Shown here: piece by piece, positions 41,923-50,824 of the stretch | Layout: the number at the start of each line of letters is the position of its first letter | How positions within the stretch are numbered: the first letter of the stretch is position 1 | From: Ruminococcus sp. JC304 | GTDB taxonomy: Bacteria > Bacillota > Clostridia > Lachnospirales > Lachnospiraceae | Direction: 5' to 3' | DNA length: 64,000 nucleotides | NCBI GenBank assembly: GCA_000285855.2 | Contig: HE978651.1 | Location: 1,269,625 to 1,333,624 of the forward strand | Program-made: the position numbers and the translations under genes | Notes under the pieces: model-generated | Told to the model about the DNA's origin: nothing | The model's input: the letters and a program-made list of their open reading frames with translations, nothing else | The model's database searches: none

Positions 41923-42936
41923 ATGGCAAATGAAGAAAAGAAACTTGTGGAGATACAGAATTTACGTAAATATTTCCCTATCAAAGGAGCGAACGGACCT
42001 GGTGTCCAGGCAGTTCAGGATGTCTCTCTTTATATAAAAAAAGGAGAGACCCTGGGTCTGGTAGGAGAGTCCGGCTGCGGTAAGACTACTTTGGGAAGAA
42101 CTCTTCTCAGACTGTATGAGCCTACCGGTGGTAAGATCATTTATGACGGTGAAACGATCTTTGACAATCCTCTGGACAAGGACGGAAATCCCATCGGAAA
42201 AGCGAAAGCTGTAAACATGCTTCCTTACCGTAAAAAAATGCAGATCATTTTCCAGGATCCTTCCGCATCTCTTGACCCGCGTATGACAGTAGGAGAGATC
42301 ATCGGAGAGGCCATTGATATTCATAAGCTGGCTGCAAACAAGAAGGACCGTGCGGATATGATCAAGGGTCTGCTCTCAAGAGTGGGATTAAATACAGAGC
42401 ATGCAAACCGTTATCCTCATGAATTTTCAGGCGGACAGCAGCAGCGTGTAGGTATTGCCCGTGCACTTGCCGTAAAACCGGAATTCATTGTATGTGATGA
42501 GCCGATTTCCGCTCTGGACGTTTCCATCCAGTCACAGGTAGTAAATATGCTGGAGGACATGCAGGCAGAGATGGGACTGACCTATCTGTTTATTGCACAT
42601 GACCTGTCAGTTGTACGTCATATCTCCAACAGAATCGGTGTTATGTATCTGGGATCTCTGGTAGAGCTTGGTGAGAGCTATGAGCTGAACCGCCACCCGA
42701 TTCATCCGTACACACAGACACTTCTTTCTGCAGTTCCTGTACCGGATCCTAAGCTGAGCCGTACAAGACAGAGGATCATCCTTGAGGGAGATGTGCCAAG
42801 TCCTATGAACCCGCCAAGCGGATGTCGTTTCCACACCAGATGTCCATATGCGACACAGCAGTGTAAAGAGGAGGCACCGAAGTTCAAGGAGCATGAGCCT
42901 GGACACTGGGCAGCATGCCATCTGCTTGATAAATGA
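41923..42936 (+). CDS. Peptide ABC transporter ATPase, DppF type, second operon
   Basis: A 337-residue ATPase pairing with the DppD-type protein. Walker A GESGCGKT, signature [15 protein letters not shown], Walker [14 protein letters not shown], and a C-terminal Cys-rich tail ([23 protein letters not shown]). The start follows AAGGAGGAG. The binding protein gene comes about 310 bp later with its own promoter. Confidence 0.93.
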   Translation: MANEEKKLVEIQNLRKYFPIKGANGPGVQAVQDVSLYIKKGETLGLVGESGCGKTTLGRTLLRLYEPTGGKIIYDGETIFDNPLDKDGNPIGKAKAVNMLPYRKKMQIIFQDPSASLDPRMTVGEIIGEAIDIHKLAANKKDRADMIKGLLSRVGLNTEHANRYPHEFSGGQQQRVGIARALAVKPEFIVCDEPISALDVSIQSQVVNMLEDMQAEMGLTYLFIAHDLSVVRHISNRIGVMYLGSLVELGESYELNRHPIHPYTQTLLSAVPVPDPKLSRTRQRIILEGDVPSPMNPPSGCRFHTRCPYATQQCKEEAPKFKEHEPGHWAACHLLDK

Positions 42937-43248
42937 TCAAGTCTGTAGGATGAAAGCCTGTGAACTGCTTTGAATACGCTATTTCGCAGAAATGTTGCAG
43001 TAGAGTGGGAATTGACAGAAAATGTAAAAAAAGACAGAAAAAACATAACATGGGTAATAATTAACAAAATTATGACTTTAATTATGTTTATAAATGCGAA
43101 AAAAAAGACTTAACACAGGTATTAGATTCCTGTATAATGGAATTTATAATACAAATCGCTGAACGATGATACAGCGATACAACTGTTCAGCATTTAAGCA
43201 CTAAATTGCTGAACGGTTACCGAAAACCATAATAAAGGAGGACTAGTA
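42937..43248. other. Gap between dppF-type and binding-protein genes, with promoter and hairpin
   Basis: No gene. It contains a promoter (43110-43138) and a leader with an 8-bp inverted repeat GTTCAGCA/TGCTGAAC (43185-43192 and 43207-43214) plus related partial copies (CGCTGAAC at 43157), suggesting a structured leader or protein-binding repeats. Confidence 0.6.
43110..43138 (+). promoter_or_regulatory. Separate promoter of the second binding-protein gene
   Basis: TTAACA (43110-43115), 17-base spacer and TATAAT (43133-43138). It allows the binding protein to be made in excess over the membrane components. Confidence 0.7.
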
Positions 43249-44898
43249 ATGAGAAAGGCAAAAACAATTATGTCTCTGGCTCTGACAGCAGCTATGGTAA
43301 CAAGCATGGCAGCTCCGGCACCTGTAATGGCAGCAGAGGGATTTGATCTGAATCTCTGTATCGCATCTGAACCACAGAGTATCGACCCTGCACTGAATAC
43401 AACAATGGATGGTTCCATTATGTGTCAGCATATGTTCGAAGGTCTGGTTAAATGGGCTGATGATGGCGAGGGAAATGCTACTACAGTTCCAGGACAGGCA
43501 GAATCCTGGGATAAAGAGACAAACGATGATGGAACAGTAACTTATACTTTCCACCTTCGTGACGATATCAAATGGTCTGATGGCCAGGCAGTTACAGCAC
43601 AGGATTTTGAATATTCCTGGAAACGTCTGGCAAATCCGGAAACAGCAGCAGATTACACTTACATGATCGATATGGTCAAAGGCTACAGCGAAGTAGCTGA
43701 CGGAAGTGCTGAGGTTGACACTCTTGCAGTTAAGGCTGTAGATGATACAACACTGCAGATTGATTTAAGCTATGACTGCCCGTATTTCGAGGAAATCATG
43801 GCATTCCCGGCAACCTACCCTGTTCGTAAAGATATTGTAGAGGGAAGTGACAACTGGACATTTGATCCTGCAACTTATGTAACCAACGGTGCATATAAGC
43901 TGAAAGAATGGTCTCATAACGCTTACATTCTTATGGAAAAGAATGAAAACTACTATGATTATGAAAACCTTGGTCCGAACACAATCAAATTTGCTCTTCT
44001 GGACGACAGCAATGCTATCCTTAAAGGATATAACAACGGAGAACTTGATTTCATCAATAACTTCCCTGTAGACGAGGTTGCTGGTTTACTTGCATCCGGA
44101 GAAATCGAACTGGGAGATTACATTGGAACATACTATGCATGCTTCAATACAGAGGATGAAACATTTTCTGATCCTAAGGTTCGTAAAGCATTCTCACTTG
44201 CTATTGACCGTAACTACATTGTAGAGAGCGTTACACAGACTGGTGAAACTCCTGCAACAGGATATGTTCCCAATGGTGTTTATGACGCAGAAGGACCAAG
44301 CGGAGATGACTTCCGTACAGTAGGCGGTGAATATTACAGCGTTTCTGAAGACGATTATGAGAAAAACTGTGAAGAAGCACGTCAGCTTCTTGCAGATGCA
44401 GGATATCCCAACGGTGAAGGATTCCCGACAGTTGAATATCTGTACAACACAGATGACAAACACAAAAAGATCGCTGAAGCACTTCAGAATATGTGGCAGG
44501 AACAGCTTGGTGTTACAGTAAATCTGGACAACCAGGACTGGAACGTATTCCTTCAGAACAGAAAAGAAGGTAACTATCAGATTTCCCGTAACGGATGGAT
44601 CGGAGACTACAATGATCCTTGTACATTCCTTGATATGTGGTACACAGGCGGCGGAAACAACGATGCTCAGTACTCCAACCCGGATTACGATGCACAGATC
44701 GATGCAGCAAAATCTACATCTGATCCAGCAGAACGTATGAAAGCATTCCATGCAGCAGAAGATATCCTGATCGGAGACGACAGTGTACTGGCTCCTCTGT
44801 ACTTCTATGTACAGCCATACATGCTGAAAGATGACATTAAGGGTATGTACTATACACCTCTTGGATTCTTCTTCTTCTCATACACAACAAAGGAGTAA
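43249..44898 (+). CDS. Oligopeptide-type ABC transporter solute-binding protein, second operon
   Basis: A 549-residue SBP family 5 protein of the OppA type. The signal peptide MRKAKTIMSLALTAAMVTSM is followed by cleavage near VMAAEG, again with no lipobox Cys. Family signs: ASEPQSIDPALNTTMDGSI (residues about 45-63), DIKWSDGQAVTAQDFEYSWK (about 106-125) and TYVTNGAYKLKEW (about 210-222). Ribosome site AAAGGAGG. It completes the B-C-D-F-A operon and probably binds peptides of several residues. Terminator at 44959-45010. Confidence 0.9.
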   Translation: MRKAKTIMSLALTAAMVTSMAAPAPVMAAEGFDLNLCIASEPQSIDPALNTTMDGSIMCQHMFEGLVKWADDGEGNATTVPGQAESWDKETNDDGTVTYTFHLRDDIKWSDGQAVTAQDFEYSWKRLANPETAADYTYMIDMVKGYSEVADGSAEVDTLAVKAVDDTTLQIDLSYDCPYFEEIMAFPATYPVRKDIVEGSDNWTFDPATYVTNGAYKLKEWSHNAYILMEKNENYYDYENLGPNTIKFALLDDSNAILKGYNNGELDFINNFPVDEVAGLLASGEIELGDYIGTYYACFNTEDETFSDPKVRKAFSLAIDRNYIVESVTQTGETPATGYVPNGVYDAEGPSGDDFRTVGGEYYSVSEDDYEKNCEEARQLLADAGYPNGEGFPTVEYLYNTDDKHKKIAEALQNMWQEQLGVTVNLDNQDWNVFLQNRKEGNYQISRNGWIGDYNDPCTFLDMWYTGGGNNDAQYSNPDYDAQIDAAKSTSDPAERMKAFHAAEDILIGDDSVLAPLYFYVQPYMLKDDIKGMYYTPLGFFFFSYTTKE

Positions 44899-44958
44899 GA
44901 TACCGTATCTGAGAGCAGAATAAGAAATGATTTTCCTGTTCTGATAGAAAGACAAATG

Positions 44959-45010
44959 AAACAGCTTCATGTAAATGGATGGTTAGTTCTTTGCATGGAG
45001 CTGTTTTTTA
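44959..45010 (+). terminator. Terminator of the second peptide operon
   Basis: ACAGCTTCATGTAAA pairs with TTTGCATGGAGCTGT and a TTTTTT run follows. Confidence 0.85.
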
Positions 45011-45032
45011 TGGAAAGATAAGGAAGGCAGAA

Positions 45033-45575
45033 ATGAAAACATTGATTTTTAACGGATCGCCGAGAAAAAAAGGTGAGACAGCGTATATGATCAAGACATT
45101 ACAGGAGAAACTTGGCGGGGAATTTAAAGTAGTGGATGCATACAGAGCCAGAATAAGCCCGTGTATAGACTGCAGGTGGTGTTTTGAACATGCAGGATGT
45201 GCGGTACAGGATGAATGGCAGGAAATTCTTTCTTTTATTGAAGAGTGCGACCATATTGTGATAGCTTCACCTGTATATTTTGAAGAGGTGACGGGAATGC
45301 TTCTTGCTGTGCTGAGCAGGCTTCAGACATATTTCAGTGCCAGGTATCTCCGCAAGGAAGAACCTGTCCCCAAAAAGAAAACAGGAGCAGTCCTTCTGGC
45401 AGCAGGGAGCATTGGACCGAGAGAAAAAGCGGAAAGCACAGCAAAAATGCTGCTCCGCCAGATGAACTGTGACAGTCTGGGAACTGTCTATGTGAACCGT
45501 ACAGATAAAGTACCGGTAAGAGACCGTGAGGATATTATACAGGAAATAGAAGCGCTGGCAGAGAAATTGAGATAA
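45033..45575 (+). CDS. Flavodoxin-fold NAD(P)H:FMN reductase-like protein
   Basis: A 180-residue protein from ATG 45033 (AAGGCAG upstream; the longer frame starts inside the terminator loop). LIFNGSPRKKGETAYM (residues 3-18) is the flavin phosphate-binding loop, ASPVYFEEVTGML (about 83-95) the second FMN contact. The Cys-rich piece CIDCRWCFEHAGCAVQDEW is typical of the NADPH-dependent FMN reductase or iron-sulfur flavoprotein-like subgroup. It likely reduces small electron acceptors or quinones. Single gene with its own terminator at 45668-45702. Confidence 0.82.
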   Translation: MKTLIFNGSPRKKGETAYMIKTLQEKLGGEFKVVDAYRARISPCIDCRWCFEHAGCAVQDEWQEILSFIEECDHIVIASPVYFEEVTGMLLAVLSRLQTYFSARYLRKEEPVPKKKTGAVLLAAGSIGPREKAESTAKMLLRQMNCDSLGTVYVNRTDKVPVRDREDIIQEIEALAEKLR

Positions 45576-45667
45576 ATGTGGACCTGAGGATAATGGGAAC
45601 GCAAATTTTGAAATAAAAAATTAATACTTGTAATATGGATTACAATGTGTTATTATTTATGTCAAGC

Positions 45668-45702
45668 AAAGGTGCTGAAGAGAAATCTTCGGCACCTTTT
45701 TT
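45668..45702 (+). terminator. Terminator of the FMN reductase gene
   Basis: AAAGGTGCTGAAGA pairs with TCTTCGGCACCTTT, followed by a T-run. Confidence 0.88.
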
Positions 45703-45753
45703 GTTTAAAGTCCATTATCCGGGGCTTTAAATATAAAAAAACACAAATTTTAC

Positions 45754-45782
45754 TTGCGTAAAGTGGTAAAGCGTGATATAAT
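45754..45782 (+). promoter_or_regulatory. Promoter of the liv operon
   Basis: TTGCGT (45754-45759), 17 bases, TATAAT (45777-45782). The leader is about 70 bases and ends with AAAGGAGG before livK. Confidence 0.65.
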
Positions 45783-45860
45783 TCAAAAAAATGTTTGAGG
45801 GATAAGGACAAATGTTCTCCAAGAAAAAACATTTAAATCATCTTAAAGGAGGAAACTATT

Positions 45861-47036
45861 ATGAAGAAAAGAGTTTTAGCCGTATTACTCAGCGCAGCAG
45901 TAGCAGTATCTATGGTGGCAGCCACAGCAGCAACTGCATTTGCGGCTGACACAGTAAAGATTGGTGTATATGAACCGGCATCCGGTGACAATGGTGCAGG
46001 CGGCAAGCAGGAGACGCTGGGCATCCAGTATGCCAACAGTGTACAGCCTACCGTAGAGATTGATGGCAAGGAATATAATGTAGAACTGGATATTGTTGAT
46101 AATGAATCCTCCAATGATAAGGGCCCATCTGCTGCATCCAAGCTGGTAAGTGATGGAGTTTCTGTTGTACTTGGATCTTATGGTTCCAGTGTTGCCATCG
46201 CAGCATCTGATATTTTCAAACAGGGCGGGGTTCCTGCAATCGGTGTTACATGCACCAATCCACAGGTAACCCAGGGAAATACCCATTATTTCCGTATCTG
46301 TTTCCTGGATCCTTTCCAGGGTACTGTACTTGCAAACTTTGCAAGTGACAAATTTAAAGCAAAAAAAGCCTATGTGCTGACAAAACAGGGGGATGATTAT
46401 TCTGCTGGCCTTGGACATTACTTCACAAAGGCATTTGAAGATGCAGGCGGTGAAGTTGTATCTGATACATTCCCGGAAGGAAACAGCGATTTCGCTTCTT
46501 ATGTAACAACAGCCAAGAATGAAGGGGCAGACGTATTCTTTGCACCGGTTTCTACAGAGGCAGCAGCCCTGATTATTGACCAGGCAGCTTCCCAGGGACT
46601 GGAGGCTCCTCTTCTTGCAGGCGATACCTGGGATTCCAATGTTATCCTGAATGCTGCTAAGGGCAAAAATCTTCAGCTTTATGTAACAACCTTCTACCAG
46701 GAGGGTGGTAACAAAGAATTTGATGAAGGTATGAAAGAATTTGTAAATTCTGATTCCACAAACAAAGCCAACAATGGTGGAAATGATACCATCGCTGCTG
46801 TATCTGCCATGGGCTATGATGCATACTTTACAGCTCTGGAGGCACTGAAGGGAGCTGGCTCCACAGACCCGGCAAAAGTAAATGAAGCACTCTGGGATGT
46901 TCAGTATGACGGCGTATGCGGACACATTGAATTTGACAAGGAAAACGGGGACGCAGTAAGAGATACAGCATATGTAAAACAGGCAAATACAGAGACCGGT
47001 GCATGGGAATTTGTAGGAGAACAGGGAATTAAATAA
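45861..47036 (+). CDS. livK: Branched-chain amino acid ABC transporter binding protein
   Basis: A 391-residue periplasmic-binding-protein-like fold (Leu/Ile/Val type). Signal peptide MKKRVLAVLLSAAVAVSMVA, cleavage near AFAADT, no lipobox Cys. VKIGVYEPASGDNGAGGK opens the first lobe, and GPSAASKLVSDGVSVVLGSYGSS and PAIGVTCTNPQVTQ form the binding cleft. A terminator-like hairpin (47118-47165) and 168 bp separate it from livH, consistent with higher dosage of the binding protein. Specificity within branched-chain or related amino acids cannot be read. Confidence 0.9.
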   Translation: MKKRVLAVLLSAAVAVSMVAATAATAFAADTVKIGVYEPASGDNGAGGKQETLGIQYANSVQPTVEIDGKEYNVELDIVDNESSNDKGPSAASKLVSDGVSVVLGSYGSSVAIAASDIFKQGGVPAIGVTCTNPQVTQGNTHYFRICFLDPFQGTVLANFASDKFKAKKAYVLTKQGDDYSAGLGHYFTKAFEDAGGEVVSDTFPEGNSDFASYVTTAKNEGADVFFAPVSTEAAALIIDQAASQGLEAPLLAGDTWDSNVILNAAKGKNLQLYVTTFYQEGGNKEFDEGMKEFVNSDSTNKANNGGNDTIAAVSAMGYDAYFTALEALKGAGSTDPAKVNEALWDVQYDGVCGHIEFDKENGDAVRDTAYVKQANTETGAWEFVGEQGIK

Positions 47037-47117
47037 TCTTTTTACTTATAAAACTACAGCCGTGATATTAAAATGAATATCAGTAAGTAGCAGGGTATTT
47101 CCTGAGAAAGATACCTG

Positions 47118-47165
47118 ACTGCTCCGGTGTTAGGGATGATACATCTCTTAGCCGGAGCAGTTTTG
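47118..47165 (+). terminator. Partial terminator between livK and livH
   Basis: ACTGCTCCGG (47118-47127) pairs with CCGGAGCAGT (47152-47161), followed by TTTTGGTTG, a weak U-run. Likely allows some read-through to livH. Confidence 0.75.
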
Positions 47166-47203
47166 GTTGATTATTATAAATCGTAAGCATAAGGAGAAAT
47201 GAT

Positions 47204-48088
47204 ATGGAATGGTTCAGCAGAAATCTGCCCTATTTGCTGGCAGGTATTTCAGTAGGCGGACAGTACGCACTGATCGCCATAGGATATACCATGGTATATG
47301 GTATTCTGCGACTGATCAATTTCGCCCATGGTGATATTTTTATGGTCGCAGGTCTGATTATGATATATGCATCCACGGTTATGCCCATGTATATATCTAT
47401 CCCTTTAGTATTAGTTGCAACCGTTGTGATTGGTTTTCTGGTAGAACGTGTGGCTTACAAGCCTCTGCGGTCTGCACCCAGAATGTCTATTATGATCTCA
47501 GCAATCGGTGTTTCCTATCTGCTGCAGAATCTTGCTTTGTACATAACAGGAGGTCTGGCACAGCAGTATCCGGCTATCCCGTGGATCAGTGATACCATCA
47601 CAGTATTGGGTGCTACCACAAAACGTGTAACTGTGATCACACCCTTTCTGACGATTATTCTTGTGATCGCCCTGGTTGCCCTGATCAAATATACAAAGAT
47701 CGGTATGGCAATGCGTGCAGCATCCAAGGATTTTGAGACTTCACAGCTTATGGGGATCAAGATCAATTCAGTCATCAGTATGACCTTTATTATCGGTTCT
47801 TTCCTGGCAGCAGTGGGAAGCCTTCTGTTTTTTACAAACTATACAGGTGTTACTCCTACTGTAGGTGCTATGCCTGGCTTGAAAGCTTTTGTAGCAGCTG
47901 TTTTCGGAGGTATCGGTTCTATCCCTGGTGCGGTGATCGGAGCGTTTATCATTGGTATTTGTGAGAATATTATTAAGGGCATGGGTTGGACGACTTTCTC
48001 AGATGCATTTACCTTTGCATTGCTGATCGTTATCCTTATTGCAAAACCAACCGGGCTTTTCGGTGAGAAATCTACAGATAAGGTTTAA
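47204..48088 (+). CDS. livH: Branched-chain amino acid ABC permease
   Basis: A 294-residue permease with about eight membrane helices. GGQYALIAIGYTMVYGIL near the start and GIGSIPGAVIGAFIIGI (about residues 243-259) are LivH landmarks, and SKDFETSQLMGIKINS is the coupling loop. It follows livK and is 13 bp before livM. Confidence 0.93.
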   Translation: MEWFSRNLPYLLAGISVGGQYALIAIGYTMVYGILRLINFAHGDIFMVAGLIMIYASTVMPMYISIPLVLVATVVIGFLVERVAYKPLRSAPRMSIMISAIGVSYLLQNLALYITGGLAQQYPAIPWISDTITVLGATTKRVTVITPFLTIILVIALVALIKYTKIGMAMRAASKDFETSQLMGIKINSVISMTFIIGSFLAAVGSLLFFTNYTGVTPTVGAMPGLKAFVAAVFGGIGSIPGAVIGAFIIGICENIIKGMGWTTFSDAFTFALLIVILIAKPTGLFGEKSTDKV

Positions 48089-48101
48089 GGAGGCAGATAT
48101 T

Positions 48102-49181
48102 ATGACAAAGAAGAAAGAAACGATCATAAGCGTTGCCTTAATCGCTGCCTTACTGATCGTATTATATGTGCTGGAGCAGATTCTTCCGTCTACCTCCATG
48201 CTTTTTACAGTTTTGAAAAAAGGTGCTATTTATGCGCTGGTTGCAGTTTCCATGAATCTGTTAAACGGGTTTACAGGACTGTTCTCTCTGGGACAGGCAG
48301 GATTTATGCTTCTGGGTGCCTATACCTATGGAATCCTTACCATTCCGGTGGAACAGAGAGAAAATGTATATATGTATTTTGACGGTGGTATTGTACAGTT
48401 TACTGTGCCGGTTTTTGTGGCACTGATCGCAGCCGGTGTGGTTGCAGCAGTTTTTGCATATCTGATCGGTCTGCCTGTGCTTCGCCTGAAAAGCGATTAT
48501 CTGGCTATTGCCACACTGGGCTTTGCGGAAATCATCCGTGCAGTGTTCCAGTGGGATAAATTAGGACCGCTGACCAATGGTTCCAACCTGTTGAGAGCCT
48601 ATCCTACCTTTAACAGTGTGCTGTTTCCCTTCCTTGTATCCGGAATCTGTATTGCCATTATCGTGATGATGATTAATTCCACTTACGGCCGCGCTTTCAA
48701 GGCAATCCGCGATGACGAGGTGGCTGCAGAGGCCATGGGGATCAACCTGGCTCATCACAAGAGAATTGCCTTTGTGGTAAGCTCCTTTTTTGCAGGAGTT
48801 TCCGGTGCATTACTTGCCATGTATCAGACTACGATCCAGGCATCTACCTTCAAATCAGCCATGACCTATGAAATCCTTCTGATCGTGGTAATCGGAGGTA
48901 TCGGCTCTGTTACAGGAAGCTGTATCAGCTCTTTCCTGTTTATCATTTTCTCTGAATGGATTCTTCGATTCCTTGACAATGATACTTATATAGGAAGCTT
49001 CCATGTGCCTCTTCTGCGTGCCGGTTTCCGTAAAGTTGTATTTTCAGTGGTTATCATGATCATCGTGCTTTTCTTCAGACAGGGTATTATGGGAACCAGA
49101 GAATTTTCCATCAGGGGAATCTATAATTTCCTGACCGGAAAATCAAAAAAGAAAAAAACTGCCAAAGGAGGTAACGCCTGA
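48102..49181 (+). CDS. livM: Branched-chain amino acid ABC permease
   Basis: A 359-residue permease from ATG 48102 behind AAGGAGG; the longer frame overlaps livH. The LivM motif NGFTGLFSLGQAGFMLLGAY, the loop GRAFKAIRDDEVAAEAMGINLAHHK and GGIGSVTGSCISSF are clear. About nine helices. The last base overlaps livG (TGATGAG). Confidence 0.92.
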   Translation: MTKKKETIISVALIAALLIVLYVLEQILPSTSMLFTVLKKGAIYALVAVSMNLLNGFTGLFSLGQAGFMLLGAYTYGILTIPVEQRENVYMYFDGGIVQFTVPVFVALIAAGVVAAVFAYLIGLPVLRLKSDYLAIATLGFAEIIRAVFQWDKLGPLTNGSNLLRAYPTFNSVLFPFLVSGICIAIIVMMINSTYGRAFKAIRDDEVAAEAMGINLAHHKRIAFVVSSFFAGVSGALLAMYQTTIQASTFKSAMTYEILLIVVIGGIGSVTGSCISSFLFIIFSEWILRFLDNDTYIGSFHVPLLRAGFRKVVFSVVIMIIVLFFRQGIMGTREFSIRGIYNFLTGKSKKKKTAKGGNA

Positions 49182-50026
49182 TGAGTGAGAACAACGTACT
49201 GAAGGTTGAGAATGTTACCATGCAGTTTGGTGGTGTGATCGCCGTAGACAACATGAATATTGAAGTAAACAAAGGGGAGATCGTTTCGCTGATCGGTCCT
49301 AACGGTGCGGGCAAAACTACTGCGTTCAATGTAATCACAGGAGTGTATGCACCTACCAACGGAGCCGTTTATTTCCAGGGGGAGAAGATCATTGAAAATC
49401 ATCCCCAGGGTAAAATGAAAAAGCTTTATCAGGGAGAAAATGATGGAAAATATACGCATTCCATTGTTCCCACACCGGATAAGATCACAAAGCTGGGAAT
49501 CGCCAGAACCTTCCAGAATATCCGTCTGTTCAAAAGTCAGACGGTATTCGAGAATATTCTCATTGCCAAGCATCTGAGAAGAACCAGTAACCTTTTTACT
49601 GCTACCTTCCATCTGAATGGCAAAGAAGAAGCGAAGATGCGTAAAGAGGCAGAAGAACTCCTTCGCATCGTAGGTCTGGAAGATCTGAGAGATGAGATGG
49701 CAACTTCTCTTCCTTATGGTAAACAGAGAAGACTGGAGATTGCCAGAGCCTTGGCTACAGAACCAAAGCTACTTCTCCTGGATGAGCCTGCTGCAGGTAT
49801 GAATCCACAGGAGACCGATGATCTGACTGCCTTTATCGCGAAAATCCGTGATGAATTTGGTCTGACTATATTTATGATCGAACATCATATGGATCTGGTT
49901 ATGGAGATTTCTGACAGGATCTATGTTCTTGATTTTGGGAAACCTATTGCAGAGGGTGTACCTGAAGAAATCCAGAATAATCAGAGAGTTATTGATGCAT
50001 ATCTTGGAGGTGCCGCAGATGAGTAA
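49181..50026 (+). CDS. livG: Branched-chain amino acid ABC ATPase
   Basis: A 281-residue ATPase: Walker A GPNGAGKTT, signature LPYGKQRRLEIARAL, Walker B LLLLDEPAAGMNP, and a C-terminal BCA-type tail. The start ATG 49181 follows AAAGGAGG. A segment of about 25 residues after the first strand pair (ENHPQGKMKKLYQGENDGKY) is longer than in E. coli LivG. Overlaps livF by 8 bp. Confidence 0.94.
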   Translation: MSENNVLKVENVTMQFGGVIAVDNMNIEVNKGEIVSLIGPNGAGKTTAFNVITGVYAPTNGAVYFQGEKIIENHPQGKMKKLYQGENDGKYTHSIVPTPDKITKLGIARTFQNIRLFKSQTVFENILIAKHLRRTSNLFTATFHLNGKEEAKMRKEAEELLRIVGLEDLRDEMATSLPYGKQRRLEIARALATEPKLLLLDEPAAGMNPQETDDLTAFIAKIRDEFGLTIFMIEHHMDLVMEISDRIYVLDFGKPIAEGVPEEIQNNQRVIDAYLGGAADE

Positions 50027-50750
50027 TATTTTGGAAGTAAAGGATTTAAGCGTAAGCTACGGCGGCATTAAGGCTGTAAAAAATATCAGCTTTCAGGTTC
50101 CGAAGGGGGAGATCGTAACCCTGATCGGAGCCAACGGTGCCGGCAAAAGTTCCACCCTGCGTTCTATTGTAGGTCTGGTAAAGCCAAAAACCGGTAATAT
50201 TAAATTAAATGGGAAAGAAATTGCGGGAAAAACTCCGGAACAGATCGTAAGTCAGGGAATTACCCTGGTTCCGGAAGGACGTCGCGTTTTTGCAGATCTT
50301 ACAGTGCTGGAGAATTTAAAGATCGGTGCATATATGCGCAAGGACAGCCTGGAAGAGGACATCAACTGGTGTTATGATCTGTTCCCCAGATTAAAGGAAA
50401 GAAACTGGCAGCTGGCAGGAACTCTATCCGGTGGTGAGCAGCAGATGCTGGCCATTGCCCGGGCCCTTATGTCCAGACCGGATATTATCATGATGGATGA
50501 GCCCTCGCTGGGACTGGCACCTATTGTTGTTAAGGGTGTGTTTGATATTATCCGCGAGATCAATAAGCAGGGAAAAACCATCCTGCTGGTAGAACAGAAT
50601 GCCAATATGGCTCTCCGTGCAGCTCATCATGGCTACGTAATGGAAACTGGAACCATCACTCTGTCCGGAACAGGAGAGGAGCTTGCATCCAATGAGTCAG
50701 TAAAGGCCGCATATCTGGGTAAAAATAAGAAGAATAATGCAGTAAGATAA
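50019..50750 (+). CDS. livF: Branched-chain amino acid ABC ATPase
   Basis: A 243-residue ATPase: Walker A GANGAGKSS, LVPEGRRVFADLTVLENL typical of LivF, signature LSGGEQQMLAIARAL and Walker B IIMMDEPSLGLAP. Start ATG 50019 behind TGGAGG. Last gene of livKHMGF; a strong terminator follows. Confidence 0.94.
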   Translation: MSNILEVKDLSVSYGGIKAVKNISFQVPKGEIVTLIGANGAGKSSTLRSIVGLVKPKTGNIKLNGKEIAGKTPEQIVSQGITLVPEGRRVFADLTVLENLKIGAYMRKDSLEEDINWCYDLFPRLKERNWQLAGTLSGGEQQMLAIARALMSRPDIIMMDEPSLGLAPIVVKGVFDIIREINKQGKTILLVEQNANMALRAAHHGYVMETGTITLSGTGEELASNESVKAAYLGKNKKNNAVR

Positions 50751-50798
50751 AAAAATACCATTCTGTACTGAAAAATAGTACAGGATGGTATTTTTTTG
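50751..50798. terminator. Terminator of the liv operon, likely bidirectional
   Basis: AAATACCATTCTGTACT pairs with AGTACAGGATGGTATTT, flanked by an A-run before and a T-run after; serves livF and possibly rqcH converging from the right. Confidence 0.88.
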
Positions 50799-50824
50799 CT
50801 GGAAACAGAAAAAATCAGTGAACC

